Source: HRBIN30 sp964534275 (GTDB lineage Bacteria; Desulfobacterota; Binatia; HRBIN30). Taken from it: 64,000 bases of DNA. The stretch covers positions 66,262-130,261 of the forward strand of contig CAZHQG010000007.1 in assembly GCA_964534275.1 (NCBI GenBank), written 5' to 3'. Below the pieces are notes generated by a model, which saw only the letters and a program-made list of their open reading frames with translations, was not told the origin of the DNA and did no database searches. Of this stretch, positions 46,394-56,047 are shown piece by piece. Position numbers and translations under genes: made by a program. The number at the start of each line of letters is the position of its first letter. Position 1 is the stretch's first letter.

Positions 46394-47332
46394 CTATGGC
46401 CAGAGCCGGAGTCGTAAGAATCCGCGGCCCACGGTTTCTTTTCCTCCGAACTGCGCCACTGGGTTCGTGTTCACGAGGTCTTGAACCCACATCCACCCCT
46501 CCGCGTCTTGGCCCTTTTTCTTCTTCAGGCGCGTTTTTTCGAGCCCGAGTACACTGTAAAGCAAGGAATCCGCCGGCAGATACTCCTCCGTCCACAGCGC
46601 GCCCTCCTGAACCGTTTTTTCCTCGGTGAGGCGCACGCGGGTCACGATCTCGGTTCCGTGGAGTGCTAGGTCCCCAAACACGTCGTCCGGAGCGATGACG
46701 AGGTTCTTCGGTAACAAGTCGTTCCAGTATTTCATCTCCTCTCCCGCGGGCAACACTTCCTGCAAAAGCTTGCAGAGCTTGTCCAAAGGTTTTTTCTCCA
46801 CGGGCAACTCGATCTCTTCGATGAGTGCAGCGGCAAGGGGGAAGTTCGTATGGACCAAGCCCTTGTCCCCGCTGAGTTTCAGGCCCTCGTTGATCGCGGC
46901 GTGAATGTCACTGCGCCTGTCGGGATTGCAGTCGCTCGCGTCGCGCAGAAACCGGCTGAGCACGTACGGACTCGTCACCCAAGCAAACGCGGCCGCACCC
47001 ACGCTGCGCACGGGCAACAGCAGGAGACGCGCGTCGCCGGCGACGAGGGACCCGGCCTCCAACGGCTCGCCGCCAGCGCCCTCAGGCGGCGGACTGCCAA
47101 ACAGAGCCGTCGTGATTCCATCCTTCTCGTTGCCGTTCAGTCGCTCCGACAAATCTCGCAGCACTCCTTTCACGCCGGAGCCATGGATCGTGGGGAATCG
47201 CGTGTGTCGCTCTCGTTGGATGGGCAGATCCACCGCCCCTAACTCTGCCCCTGTGCCCGCGTGCACTGGAGTCTCCGCCAGCATCACGAGCAAGCGAGTG
47301 TCGAACATGCGTTGCGTTGTTTGTGTTGCCAT
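46394..47332 (-). CDS. cmr4: Type III-B CRISPR backbone subunit Cmr4 (target RNA nuclease)
   Basis: A 312-residue Cmr4, the repeated backbone subunit that cuts target RNA every six bases. HAGTGAELGAVDLPIQRERHT carries Asp35, which lines up with the catalytic aspartate of studied Cmr4 proteins. FPTIHGSGVKGVLRD and the C-terminal glycine loop QFGGKETVGRGF are canonical. Target RNA cleavage should therefore be intact. Confidence 0.93.
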   Translation of the reverse strand: MATQTTQRMFDTRLLVMLAETPVHAGTGAELGAVDLPIQRERHTRFPTIHGSGVKGVLRDLSERLNGNEKDGITTALFGSPPPEGAGGEPLEAGSLVAGDARLLLLPVRSVGAAAFAWVTSPYVLSRFLRDASDCNPDRRSDIHAAINEGLKLSGDKGLVHTNFPLAAALIEEIELPVEKKPLDKLCKLLQEVLPAGEEMKYWNDLLPKNLVIAPDDVFGDLALHGTEIVTRVRLTEEKTVQEGALWTEEYLPADSLLYSVLGLEKTRLKKKKGQDAEGWMWVQDLVNTNPVAQFGGKETVGRGFLRLRLWP

Positions 47333-47353
47333 AAGTCCTCCTCTTCGAATCCC

Positions 47354-48517
47354 CTATTCCCAAAGACCGACCAGGCAGAAGCCGAAGCCAGCCGCTTTTT
47401 CCTCTTCGCGCTTGGCCAAGTTCCGGCAATGGAGCTCTCGGAGATCGCTTTCCGATTCGACGTAGAGCACCGTGCCAGGTGGGTAATAGGTGCGCAGTGT
47501 GCGGGGGCCTCGTTGGTGTTCGGTGCCGTTGCGCTTCTCGGCAACGAGGTGCCAGCCCCCGATTTTCACTGGTCTGCCCGCGGCAACGGCGTGCACCCGC
47601 ACCGCGGGTTTACGGTTCTCCAGGGCGTCGATGTCGTCGGGATGGATCGGCCCAACGCACAGCAGCCGCGCGCGATGGAGCTCGGTCGATGCTGGGCAAG
47701 ACGGAACCTCGGCTGCCTGCGGCTGCCGCACGCGCACCAAGTGGCCATCGGCCCCGAACCGCACGGCATGCCCGTCGATTTGGTGCCACGGGATATCCTG
47801 CCCTTTGTCGACAATGGGCAGCGCCAGCACGCGATCTTTTCTGAGTTGCACGGCGGTGCGGACGTAGAACCTCCCTTCCGCCACCGTGTTGCGTTCCGGG
47901 TCGATTTGAATCCCAATCCTCGGTTCGGTTTCGAAGTCGCTCTCTCCAGTGGCAGGATCCGGTACCATCATGGTGGGTGCGCCTTGCAGCCACTGGCCGA
48001 GGACTCCTCCGTCCAACGCTCGGATCCCGAGTGACTTTGCCGCGTGTTCTTCCAACCGGGGAGGAGGGATGAGAACGTGCGTTCTCCCCTCACGCATCGA
48101 ACACGCGGTGCCTGTCGGCGGCTCGATCGCCTCGAGACGTTCGATGCGCCTTTGTCCGGAAACATCTTGGACTGCAATTAAGTCTGCCGGAACGGGCCAG
48201 CGAAGACTGAGGCGAGGTCCGTTTGGTCCTGTAGTTTGGACCGCAGGCAAGACAGGGCCAATTTGAAACTTGGCTGCGCCGTGGGGCTCCCCAAGCACTC
48301 GTTTCACCAGTTCGAATTTCGGGTGGGTCGACTCGAGTCGTCCGTATTCCACTGCCGGCAAGCCGAGAAGCTCGCTCAAGGCGCCGCGCAGCGCTCCGAG
48401 CACGGTCCACGGCGGTGGAGGCCACACGAAATCGGCATGCACGACCCCGCCGATATCGAACGGCCGTGCAGAGCGAATGGAAAACACATCCAGTGGTTCG
48501 AGTTGCAGTACCTCCAT
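47354..48517 (-). CDS. cmr3: Type III-B CRISPR RAMP protein Cmr3
   Basis: A 387-residue Cmr3, which with Cas10 grips the crRNA 5' handle. Family marks are EPLDVFSIRSARPFD, WTVLGALRGAL, the EPRIGIQID segment and the C-terminal AGFGFCLVGLW. It starts 3 bp after the cas10 stop, so translation is coupled. Confidence 0.9.
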   Translation of the reverse strand: MEVLQLEPLDVFSIRSARPFDIGGVVHADFVWPPPPWTVLGALRGALSELLGLPAVEYGRLESTHPKFELVKRVLGEPHGAAKFQIGPVLPAVQTTGPNGPRLSLRWPVPADLIAVQDVSGQRRIERLEAIEPPTGTACSMREGRTHVLIPPPRLEEHAAKSLGIRALDGGVLGQWLQGAPTMMVPDPATGESDFETEPRIGIQIDPERNTVAEGRFYVRTAVQLRKDRVLALPIVDKGQDIPWHQIDGHAVRFGADGHLVRVRQPQAAEVPSCPASTELHRARLLCVGPIHPDDIDALENRKPAVRVHAVAAGRPVKIGGWHLVAEKRNGTEHQRGPRTLRTYYPPGTVLYVESESDLRELHCRNLAKREEEKAAGFGFCLVGLWE

Positions 48518-48520
48518 GAC

Positions 48521-51500
48521 TCACCCTCGTTCTCCAGCACGGGCCAAAAAAGCTGCCACGGTTAGCGCTTCGCTCCAGGCGAATAGTGCATGCGCGTCGT
48601 CTTGCCGGTGCGAATGCCGCACACCTTCGCCGACTTCCATGACGATTCGCTCGAGGTCGGGCGCCATTTGCTCGTCGACATTCAGTTCGCGGCGGCCGAT
48701 CACACGCTTGGCCAGGGCCTGTCCGATGTTCCACAATTCTGGGGAGCTCCGGCGAGTCGAGAGCCTCCCGGCAACCGGCTCGATATGCAACCCGGCAATC
48801 TCCTGTCGAAAGGCGGTTGCGAGACGCGGCGAGACAGCACGCTTGTTTGTTGCGAAACAATGGGTGAGTTCCACGAGGGACAACACCGGGACTGAATCTG
48901 AAGGCGCGCCGGAACCGTTCTCGACCCAAAAAGGCAACACCGTCTTGCTCACCGAACCGGAGCGCCGCTGAACCACGATGCCGAGGGCGTTCCGGCCGCT
49001 TTCTTTTGCTTCCTCTAGGGCTCGTCGCGCTTCGCGCAGCGCCGAGCCGAGCGGCCAGCGATAATGAAAGACGCAGATGCCGACTGACGCGGTCGCACGT
49101 GTGCCGAATGCGAGTCCTAGGCGGTGCGCTTGCCCCCACCACTCCGGCGGTTCAGGCAGACCGCCGTGACGAAGGCGTGCAGCCGTCCACGGACGCGGAT
49201 GCTGCAAGCGCCCAAGGAGTTCCTCCCGAAGAGTGGAGGCTGCCTCGCGGCCATCGCGTAGCACCGAGCTGCCGAACCCGTTTGGCCAACCGGAAAAACG
49301 CAAGCGCAGACGCAAAGCTAATTCCAACGCCACTGGTATCGGCGCCACGAACAAAGCGTCGTCACCGCCGGCGTATACAAGGTGGCCAGGTGAACCCTCC
49401 CCCTCCACCGTCATCGGCACCGCGAAGCGTGCGAAGGTGGCGGCGGCGGCGCTGATCGAGGCGTGGAAGCCGGGTGTGAGAAATCGCTTTCCCTCGAGTT
49501 TCCCGGCCTCCCCAGATTGGTGGGCAAGTATCTCTTGCAGGGCTCGCGTATGCAACGTTTCCGACACCGAAGGAAAGCGGCTGTGCGTCCCCGAGAGCCA
49601 CTTGCCCATCTCGTCGCCATCGAAGTCTACCACCGCTAGATAGGGCCGCGGCGGGTCGATGCCGGCCTCTTTCGCAACCTTGCGCAGCGCACGAGCCGCG
49701 CGAATAGTGTTTTCAGCCCGTTCGCTCTCGGCTTCCTCGCGGGGAAATTCGAGAAGCCACTGCCCGTCGATGTGCGCGAACTTTCTGAGTTGCTCGTTAC
49801 CAGAACTGTAGGCTGCGAGGTCGACTGCTTGCGGGCAGAAGATTTTCTGGTCGGACTCCTCGATGGCTCCGTGTCCAACATCCGCGCTCACTGCATCTAC
49901 GAAGCTTTTCACCGCTTCAAGGAGCTTTTTGTTGCCATCGCTGCAAGCCCGAATCACCTCGAGCTTGAACTGCGCAGCGGCGATTTCTCCTGTGGAGGGG
50001 TGGCGTTGCCCCATGGAGTCTCCGCCGTCGAGAGCAGGCGGCTCGTACGTGCGTTTCCAGGTGCAAGGCCCGCACAGTTGCTCGTTCTCCGATAGTACGT
50101 CTTTGTCAGCTCGCTTGGAAAACCCTTCTGTGCGCTGGACCCAAAAATCCTGCCCACCGAGCACCTGGCGTTCGCCGCAACAACTGCACTTGAGACCGCC
50201 TTCATCGCAGTGGGCCTGGATCCGCTCGCGCTTGGTGGCGTCCACCAACAAGGTCGCTTGGTCGTTCAGGTCCGCGTAGAGAAGTCCCGCGTTGGGCTCG
50301 TAGCCGCCTCCAGTCGCTTGCGTGAGTTGGCTTGCCGTTTCGAGCATGTTGGAAACTAAGGGCTGGTGCTTGTGCCAGGTTCCCGCAGGCGAGTCCTTCC
50401 ATTCCCACGGGCTTTCGTCCAGTGGCCAGGGAACCACGCTCCAGAAAACTTGCAGAAGAGCGCCTGCTTGGTCCTCTGCCCGTCTGACGTAATCAGCACC
50501 CGAGCCGGCTTTGGCGGCTGCCTGCCTTACTTGGTCGACCCACGCCTGCCGAAGGCGCGATGCGATCTCTTCGGCGCATTGCTTAGCTTCGTCAAGCGGC
50601 ACCACCGCAGTGAACAAGTTGGGCAACGATGGGGTCCGCAGTGCCCGAGCCAAGTGACGCTCGGTCTCTTTTACGACTTCCCACAGCGCCCGGTGGCCCG
50701 CCTGTTTTTCTTCGTTGGCACGGCACGGGCGGCCTTGAAGTTGCTCGAGCAACCAACGGTCGAAACGAGGCTCGTACCGCAAGCTAGGGAACAGCACGTG
50801 GTCGGGCCCGAAACGTTCCACCACTGGTTGCATCGCCGTCCAGGCGGTTTCCGCGAGAATGCTGGAGGAAGCCCACAGGTCGCGCAGTTTGCGCGAGGCC
50901 TGGATGAATTCCTGCACCGGAGCGAATTGCACCCGAAGCAAGGCCGCCTGTTGCCCCGTTTGGAGGATGGATGCCAACGCAGAGACGAGCGAGTCGTGGA
51001 TGAGCACCGGATGATCCGGCATTCGCGAATCGGCCGGCAGTAAAGGCCAGAGCAAACCTAACCGAGAAGGGTCCTCACCACGCTTCCCCTCGAGCTCGGA
51101 GAGGAGTTCGGGCAAAAAGCGCCACAGCAAGAGGAAGCGTAAGCGGTGGTCCTCGATCTCATCGAGAACCGCAGGAACCTTCTGCGCTAGATCCGCGACT
51201 TTGTTCAAGCACTCTTCCGGGAAAAACAGCTCCAGGGCGCGGCCGGTTGCCGTTCCAGGCACGAAGATCGGTTTCCCTTCCAGAGGGTGGATGAGCTGCA
51301 ACTCCTTTGCAGGATTTACACTAAGGTCCCTCAGCCAATTGTGCCGGTCGGCCCCGGCGGCGAGGTGGTCGGCTTTTTTGATGAGTTCCCGCGTCGTGTC
51401 GTCGGCCTCGTTCCCGGTCAACTCGACCGCGATGGAAGCGCCTTGCCTCCCGTGGCCCCGTCCAAGCGCTAACGGCTTGTGGGGCGGATCGTGCAAAAAT

Positions 51501-51529
51501 GCGTGAATTTTCAGCGACCATCGATCCAT
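48521..51529 (-). CDS. cas10: Type III-B CRISPR large subunit Cas10/Cmr2
   Basis: A 1002-residue Cas10, the signalling subunit. The N-terminus has the permuted HD motif of Cmr2 (KIHAFLHDPPHKPL, later ADHLAAGADR), so DNase activity is possible. A zinc-binding pair lies mid-protein (CSCCGERQ ... CGPC). The palm has VVDFDGDEMGKWL (about residue 633) and an intact GGDD (VYAGGDDALFV, about 720), which makes cyclic oligoadenylate from ATP when target RNA binds. The ATG at 51529 is chosen from conservation of MDRWSLKIHAFLHDPP. A promoter and a palindromic motif lie upstream. Confidence 0.94.
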   Translation of the reverse strand: MDRWSLKIHAFLHDPPHKPLALGRGHGRQGASIAVELTGNEADDTTRELIKKADHLAAGADRHNWLRDLSVNPAKELQLIHPLEGKPIFVPGTATGRALELFFPEECLNKVADLAQKVPAVLDEIEDHRLRFLLLWRFLPELLSELEGKRGEDPSRLGLLWPLLPADSRMPDHPVLIHDSLVSALASILQTGQQAALLRVQFAPVQEFIQASRKLRDLWASSSILAETAWTAMQPVVERFGPDHVLFPSLRYEPRFDRWLLEQLQGRPCRANEEKQAGHRALWEVVKETERHLARALRTPSLPNLFTAVVPLDEAKQCAEEIASRLRQAWVDQVRQAAAKAGSGADYVRRAEDQAGALLQVFWSVVPWPLDESPWEWKDSPAGTWHKHQPLVSNMLETASQLTQATGGGYEPNAGLLYADLNDQATLLVDATKRERIQAHCDEGGLKCSCCGERQVLGGQDFWVQRTEGFSKRADKDVLSENEQLCGPCTWKRTYEPPALDGGDSMGQRHPSTGEIAAAQFKLEVIRACSDGNKKLLEAVKSFVDAVSADVGHGAIEESDQKIFCPQAVDLAAYSSGNEQLRKFAHIDGQWLLEFPREEAESERAENTIRAARALRKVAKEAGIDPPRPYLAVVDFDGDEMGKWLSGTHSRFPSVSETLHTRALQEILAHQSGEAGKLEGKRFLTPGFHASISAAAATFARFAVPMTVEGEGSPGHLVYAGGDDALFVAPIPVALELALRLRLRFSGWPNGFGSSVLRDGREAASTLREELLGRLQHPRPWTAARLRHGGLPEPPEWWGQAHRLGLAFGTRATASVGICVFHYRWPLGSALREARRALEEAKESGRNALGIVVQRRSGSVSKTVLPFWVENGSGAPSDSVPVLSLVELTHCFATNKRAVSPRLATAFRQEIAGLHIEPVAGRLSTRRSSPELWNIGQALAKRVIGRRELNVDEQMAPDLERIVMEVGEGVRHSHRQDDAHALFAWSEALTVAAFLARAGERG

Positions 51530-51592
51530 TGGCGACACCGTGGAACTCCCTCCGTGAATCCTTTGCGTTCTTCGTATCGTGCAGGGCGACGC

Positions 51593-51620
51593 CTTATCCT
51601 GCTGTCTGTTGAACTTGCAA
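51593..51620 (-). promoter_or_regulatory. Candidate promoter of the cas10-cmr unit
   Basis: On the minus strand TTGCAA (51615-51620) and GATAAG (51593-51598) are 16 bases apart, 64 bases before the cas10 ATG. The palindromic motif at 51636-51661 lies just upstream of the -35, an activator-like spacing. The hexamers are only partial matches to the vegetative consensus. Confidence 0.35.
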
Positions 51621-51632
51621 TCCTTCTCCTCG

Positions 51633-52778
51633 CTAGGCAACATTGCCGCCAACGGTTGGCGGGAGCCCCCGGACGTGGAGCAGCTCCGGTGGAGCTCCGA
51701 TACCGTACAGGCGATGGCGCCGCTCTCCCCGAATTTGCACCTCGTAGGGAGCGCTGGCCGCTCCGAGCTTGCGTTTCAGTGTCTTGTTGAGTTTCGAAAT
51801 TTCCGGCCGGAAATTTCGTTCGCTCCAATTGGGCCCGACTGCAACGCTTTCGACGGAGGACATAAGTTCTCTCAGTCGTTCCCGGAGCGATGTCGAAATC
51901 TCGCTTGCCGACACAAAGCAGCGCTCGCATCCCGGACACGACATGCCGGCTAGGTGCATCCTTCGCCGCTCGGCGAGCAGCGCGTAAATCCCTACCCGTA
52001 GGGGCGAGATTTCGATTTCTTCGCCACCGCACACCAGGCGATGTCGCTCGACGTCTACCTGGATTTCGGGCCGCACGTACTGATGCAGCCGTTCTTGGAG
52101 TCGTTCGACGAGTTCAGCAAACGAGCTTGCCTTCAAGTCTCCCTGCTGAGAAAGCAACCGGAGCCGAGGAAAGGGCAATGGGGCGAGGTCGATGTGAATC
52201 CCGTTCCGGGAGACCGAACGCACCTCTCCGCTCGGGGTTTTGATGCGCACGAGTTTGCCACTGCGTGGTGGAAAGAAAAAATCGGTTCCCTCGATATCTG
52301 GCGGACGCACGAGGACGTGCGACAACTCGTCGTCCACCCGCCCGTACAACATCATCGCGGTGGCGAGTAGGTAGCCCATGGTCTTCCGTCCGCCGGCAAT
52401 GGAGGCGTGTAGTGGAGGGGCCCCTGGTCGGGTGTGGGTGCGAACGAAGTCCATGATAAAGTTCCCCGCCGCGACACTGTCTTCGGTACTGCGGACATCC
52501 TCTAGCGCCTCCCCGTGCGGACCGTGGATGACTTTGACGTTGTCCAAGCTGAAGTTGAATTTCCGCGCAGCCGGCCAAGTTCGGCGCAAAGCTGCCCACT
52601 GCCCAGCCCTTCCGAAGAGTGCTCGTTCGATGTGGTCGCGCCCTGCAGTGGTCGTGAGTACGAACACCTGGGTTTTTAGCGCCGGGCTAGTTTTTCGATT
52701 GCACAACGCCCAAACGGTTTCTGTGATGATTTGCGGCGTCGCCCCGGCCACAAACAACAGCGTTCGCTCCCACCCCAC
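51633..52778 (-). CDS. CARF / winged-helix CRISPR protein (Cas_NE0113 family), copy 1
   Basis: A 381-residue protein of the NE0113 CRISPR family. The N-terminal CARF domain has TLLFVAGATPQIITETVWAL and SIAGGRKTMGYLLATAMML (about residue 127), the pocket expected to bind cyclic oligoadenylate. The C-terminal third looks like a winged helix (ISPLRVGIYALLAE ... SKLNKTLKRKLG ... YEVQIRGERRHRLYGI), interrupted by a CPGCERC cluster at about 279. Family members are annotated as ring nucleases or Csm6-like; the winged helix suggests DNA binding. GTG start at 52778 with AGGGG ahead. A paralogue lies at 57364-58425. Confidence 0.82.
   Translation of the reverse strand: MGWERTLLFVAGATPQIITETVWALCNRKTSPALKTQVFVLTTTAGRDHIERALFGRAGQWAALRRTWPAARKFNFSLDNVKVIHGPHGEALEDVRSTEDSVAAGNFIMDFVRTHTRPGAPPLHASIAGGRKTMGYLLATAMMLYGRVDDELSHVLVRPPDIEGTDFFFPPRSGKLVRIKTPSGEVRSVSRNGIHIDLAPLPFPRLRLLSQQGDLKASSFAELVERLQERLHQYVRPEIQVDVERHRLVCGGEEIEISPLRVGIYALLAERRRMHLAGMSCPGCERCFVSASEISTSLRERLRELMSSVESVAVGPNWSERNFRPEISKLNKTLKRKLGAASAPYEVQIRGERRHRLYGIGAPPELLHVRGLPPTVGGNVA
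51636..51661. promoter_or_regulatory. Palindromic motif A upstream of cas10
   Basis: Two adjacent inverted repeats, GGCAACATTGCC and GCCAACGGTTGGCG. It lies within the last codons and stop of the CARF/wHTH gene and ahead of the cas10 promoter candidate. It matches motif B (57325-57350) at 23 of 26 positions. It is a candidate operator for the CARF/wHTH proteins. Confidence 0.5.
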
Positions 52779-52803
52779 GACGGTGTTCCCCTTGTGCGTG
52801 GCC

Positions 52804-52833
52804 TCACTACGGCGAGTGGCGGTGCGTTGTCAA
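52804..52833 (-). promoter_or_regulatory. Possible promoter ahead of CARF/wHTH copy 1
   Basis: A perfect TTGACA (minus strand, 52828-52833) and a weak TAGTGA (52804-52809) 18 bases apart, 25 bases before the GTG start. The -10 is poor, so confidence is low. The remaining space to cas2 shows nothing else. Confidence 0.28.
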
Positions 52834-52947
52834 GAGCTTCCCGGATTGGGCGGGCACTCGACGGCGCGCTTTTCCGAACCGTGTGTTCCGCTGGGGGCGC
52901 GAAGTTCTCGGTGTTTGCAGACGCAGGGGCGGTGCAGGCCCGCGAGG

Positions 52948-53226
52948 TTAGATCACCCGGAACTCTTCGTACTCGGCAATTTCGCCTCGGCCGACACTTT
53001 CGATCCGTGGCTTGCACGCCGCGCAGAGGAAGTAGTAGCGCACCCGATCGGTCTTCGGGTCGATCAGCCGTTCCACCTGCCGTTGCAAGCGGCGCAGGTG
53101 GTTTTCCGGCAGGTGGGCGGCTTCGAAGACCGACTTTTGTACCCGAATGGCGTACTTTTTGAGTGCTTTGACCACGCGGTAGCGAGTGCGGTCGTCGGAA
53201 ATGTCGAATGCAATGACCGTGAACAC
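52948..53226 (-). CDS. cas2: CRISPR adaptation protein Cas2
   Basis: A 92-residue Cas2, the dimeric scaffold of the Cas1-Cas2 integrase. It starts with the ferredoxin-fold strand FTVIAFDISDDRTRYRVVKAL, which carries the usual Asp, then VQKSVFEA and DKTDRVRYYFLC-like strand (DPKTDRVRYYFLCAAC). It follows cas1 by 24 bp. Confidence 0.94.
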   Translation of the reverse strand: MFTVIAFDISDDRTRYRVVKALKKYAIRVQKSVFEAAHLPENHLRRLQRQVERLIDPKTDRVRYYFLCAACKPRIESVGRGEIAEYEEFRVI

Positions 53227-53250
53227 GAGTTGCCCCCAAAGAGCGTAACG

Positions 53251-54258
53251 TTATCGGACCACGAAGGGTTCGTACCGTTGCTCGATACCGAGCATGCAAC
53301 GCGCGAAGTGGCGCACCTGCTCCTCGATAATCTGGCGGTATTTGAGTCGCTCGTTGCGAGGTGGGTAAAAGATCACATTGCGAAGGCGACGCTCGAACAG
53401 TTCGATGAAGTACTTCATCGCGTCGCGCTTGAAGCGAATGGGCTCGCCGTCCGTGCCAGGCTCGAAGTCGTCGGTGCTGAACACGCGCTGGTTGATGCAA
53501 GCGACGACCATGGGATCGACGATCATCGCCCGGTACTCCTCCATCAGGTCGCACACCAACGAAGGCCGCCCGTACGCGATTTCGTGGAGCGAGCCGACGT
53601 ACGGGTCGAGACCGACTATTTGCACCGCAGTCTCCACGACGTTGGCAAGGAGGGTGTAGCCCAGAGACAGGAGGACGTTGACAGGATCCAGTGGCGGGCG
53701 GCGATTGCGCCCGGAAAAACTGAAATCCGGGTTCTTCAGCAACTGGTCGAAGACTTCGAAGTACAGCGCCGAGGCACGCCCTTCGAATCCGCGCACTTCA
53801 TCGAGGCTTTCCGCCTCGGCAAGTTGGTCTTGCACAGCACCTAAGCGGTAGGCAGTTTCCGTGAGCTTTGCACCGTCGCTGTGACGTCGGCCCGCTTTGA
53901 ACAAAAACGCCCGCATGTTGGCGATCTTCCCGTGCACGATTCGCTGAGCAAATTGCAGGGCTCGCGCGCGGTCGCGCAGGGCATCGTACTGGGCCAAGCG
54001 CAGGTTTACGTTTTTGGAATACTGGTGCATCAGCCGGCCCCGGAACTTGCCGTGCAGCGAGAGGAACACCGTGTCGATGCGCTCGTTGACCAGGAAGTCC
54101 AGAACGGCAGGCGTGACCACGATGTTCCCCATGAGAACGAGTTGGTCCAGGTCGTGAACCAACAACTCGGTGCGCTTTACGTTCCCAAGCCAGACTTCGA
54201 GCACCGGACCATTCCTGCGTACGGTTGCCCCTGGTTCCGTGATGTACGCTGTTTTCAC
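53251..54258 (-). CDS. cas1: CRISPR integrase Cas1
   Basis: A 335-residue Cas1. The metal-binding residues are present: Glu in GFEGRASALYFEVF, His in VGSLHEIAYGRPSLV and Asp in MIVDPMVV. The N-terminal beta domain (VKRTELLVHDLDQLVLMG) is typical. The GTG at 54258 is chosen because GGGGG lies just ahead and the conserved KTAYITEPG start follows; longer in-frame extensions run into the primase-polymerase gene. It lies 50 bp downstream of that gene. Confidence 0.95.
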   Translation of the reverse strand: MKTAYITEPGATVRRNGPVLEVWLGNVKRTELLVHDLDQLVLMGNIVVTPAVLDFLVNERIDTVFLSLHGKFRGRLMHQYSKNVNLRLAQYDALRDRARALQFAQRIVHGKIANMRAFLFKAGRRHSDGAKLTETAYRLGAVQDQLAEAESLDEVRGFEGRASALYFEVFDQLLKNPDFSFSGRNRRPPLDPVNVLLSLGYTLLANVVETAVQIVGLDPYVGSLHEIAYGRPSLVCDLMEEYRAMIVDPMVVACINQRVFSTDDFEPGTDGEPIRFKRDAMKYFIELFERRLRNVIFYPPRNERLKYRQIIEEQVRHFARCMLGIEQRYEPFVVR

Positions 54259-54308
54259 CGTGGCACCCCCTTTCGAAGAAAGAATCGTAGCCCCGTATTG
54301 CCGGACAA

Positions 54309-56000
54309 TTACTTCCAGGGCGGATCCTCGTTGTCGTCGGTCGGCTTTTCTTCGGTCGAGGATTGCCCCTGCTGCGGAAGTAGACTTTGCAGAATCCTTT
54401 CCATTCGTTCCAACCGGGAAATGATGGCTGCCAGGTCGGCTTTCGGATCGGGCACGGTTCGGTCCACCCATTCTTCGGTTTCGAATGGAGCGATCGGCTC
54501 GCGGCGCGAAAATCGTGGCGGACTGGAAAACGCGAACAAAGCCGGCGTGGCATACCCAGCTTCGGGAACTTCCGGGCACTGGCAGCGAGCCGCCAGATCC
54601 GGAAAATACTCGCGCAGCCGCTTGCAGCCGATGGGTGATTGGAAGCCGCGGCGGATTCGATCGAGCTCTTTGCGGCTCGTGCTGGTGCGGGCCAGGATTT
54701 GTTCGATCACGGGATTTTCGCGGCCCACCAGCCCGATGCTGTACAAGAGGCAGCGTAAACTCGTCGCCGAAAGCGGTTCTCCTTCCCACGCCCGTCGGGC
54801 AAGCTCGTGCAGCACATGACATCCTTCCAGGATGCGATCGACGGCTTCCTTGACAGGCTTGCCGCTCTCGATCGTGGCTAAGGCCTCCGCGAGCGCCCGC
54901 GGAGAACCAAGAGTGGGACGGGAAGGCGCGTTGGTTTCCTCGGGTGGCACCGTCGGACCCGGTTCGATCGGGCGGAGAGGTACAACGCGTTGTTGCAAGA
55001 GCTGTTCGAATACGACGGGATCTACGGTGCGCAGGCGCGCGAAAGCCTCGCGAGCTTCGACTGGCTGCAGCCGGTCGTCGAGAAAGCGTGAGGGCCGAAG
55101 CGTGGCTTGGTGAATGCCCAGGGGCAGCTTGACCAGGTTCCCGAGCCCTTTGCCCGTCAGTTGATCTTGCTTTGGGAAGATCTCTACGACCACGCTCGCT
55201 GGTTGGGTACCGCTACGCCACAAAAGTTCGCGCAAGAATGCACGTGCACGACGAGCCGGTACTCGCGGAGCGAAAAACAACCATACGTGCAACCCCGAGC
55301 CGCCTGTGTCTTCGAGGAACGCGGGGACGTCGAGGCTTGCGGCAGTACGGGCGATGCGCGCGGCATACTCCGCTAGGGCGGGCAGTGCGAGCCCCCCGCT
55401 TTCCGTGGAGTTTTCCAGGCGCATCTGCTCCGAGGCAGCAGCGGTCGGATCGAGATCGATGACGGCAAAGCTGACGTGGTGATCCGGGTACAGCAGGTAC
55501 TGGCCGATGGTGATGCGGCCTTCGAGGTGCTGCACGATGACACGATCGTCTAAGGGTTCGCGCACTGGAACATAGCCGGTACGCTCGTTGCGCGCGTCGT
55601 ACCATTGGCGCGCGTACACATCGCCGCGCCCAGCGAACCAACGACGGAATTGTTCGACAAGTTCCGCGGGGAATTGTGCTCCTGCGGTCGCGACCTCGCG
55701 GGGCGCTGCATCGAACGCCAGAAAGTCATCGGTTACGTCGGGCGCGCTAGGGTCGTCTCCTTGGGGTGCAGGTTCGTAGGCTCCTGAAGGGGCTGCTCCG
55801 CAAAGCTGACGGCCTTGTTCCAGTTCGCCGGCCTCGATGAGAAGCAGACCCCACTCTCGCTCGTGTCCCGCAACAAAACCGCCTGCGCGGGCGTGTTGGT
55901 ACAATTCGACGACACGGCGGTAGTCCAGTTCCTCGGCAGCGCGGCGCGCAAGCGCCAAGTAGCTAGGATCCGCTGACGGCGAAAGCTTCTGATCCCCCAT
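54309..56000 (-). CDS. CRISPR-associated primase-polymerase (CAPP; AEP superfamily)
   Basis: A 563-residue archaeo-eukaryotic primase-like protein. The catalytic DxD is in FAVIDLDPTAA (about residues 180-182), the SGxxH motif is in GGSGLHVWLFF (about 238), and the third motif is VVVEIFPKQD followed by GKGLGNLVKLPLGIH (about 270-295). The N-terminal 60 residues look TPR-like. The C-terminal region (about 400-500) has cysteines in GCHVLHELARR, LRCLLYS, GCKRL and RCQCPE that could bind Fe-S or zinc, like a PriCT domain. Homologues next to cas1-cas2 in type III loci (CAPPs) prime and copy DNA and are implicated in spacer acquisition. It sits directly upstream of cas1. Confidence 0.85.
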   Translation of the reverse strand: MGDQKLSPSADPSYLALARRAAEELDYRRVVELYQHARAGGFVAGHEREWGLLLIEAGELEQGRQLCGAAPSGAYEPAPQGDDPSAPDVTDDFLAFDAAPREVATAGAQFPAELVEQFRRWFAGRGDVYARQWYDARNERTGYVPVREPLDDRVIVQHLEGRITIGQYLLYPDHHVSFAVIDLDPTAAASEQMRLENSTESGGLALPALAEYAARIARTAASLDVPAFLEDTGGSGLHVWLFFAPRVPARRARAFLRELLWRSGTQPASVVVEIFPKQDQLTGKGLGNLVKLPLGIHQATLRPSRFLDDRLQPVEAREAFARLRTVDPVVFEQLLQQRVVPLRPIEPGPTVPPEETNAPSRPTLGSPRALAEALATIESGKPVKEAVDRILEGCHVLHELARRAWEGEPLSATSLRCLLYSIGLVGRENPVIEQILARTSTSRKELDRIRRGFQSPIGCKRLREYFPDLAARCQCPEVPEAGYATPALFAFSSPPRFSRREPIAPFETEEWVDRTVPDPKADLAAIISRLERMERILQSLLPQQGQSSTEEKPTDDNEDPPWK

Positions 56001-56047
56001 CTGCCCGCCCTCGTCGTGCGTTTTTGTTCACTTTTTCGGTGCGGTGT

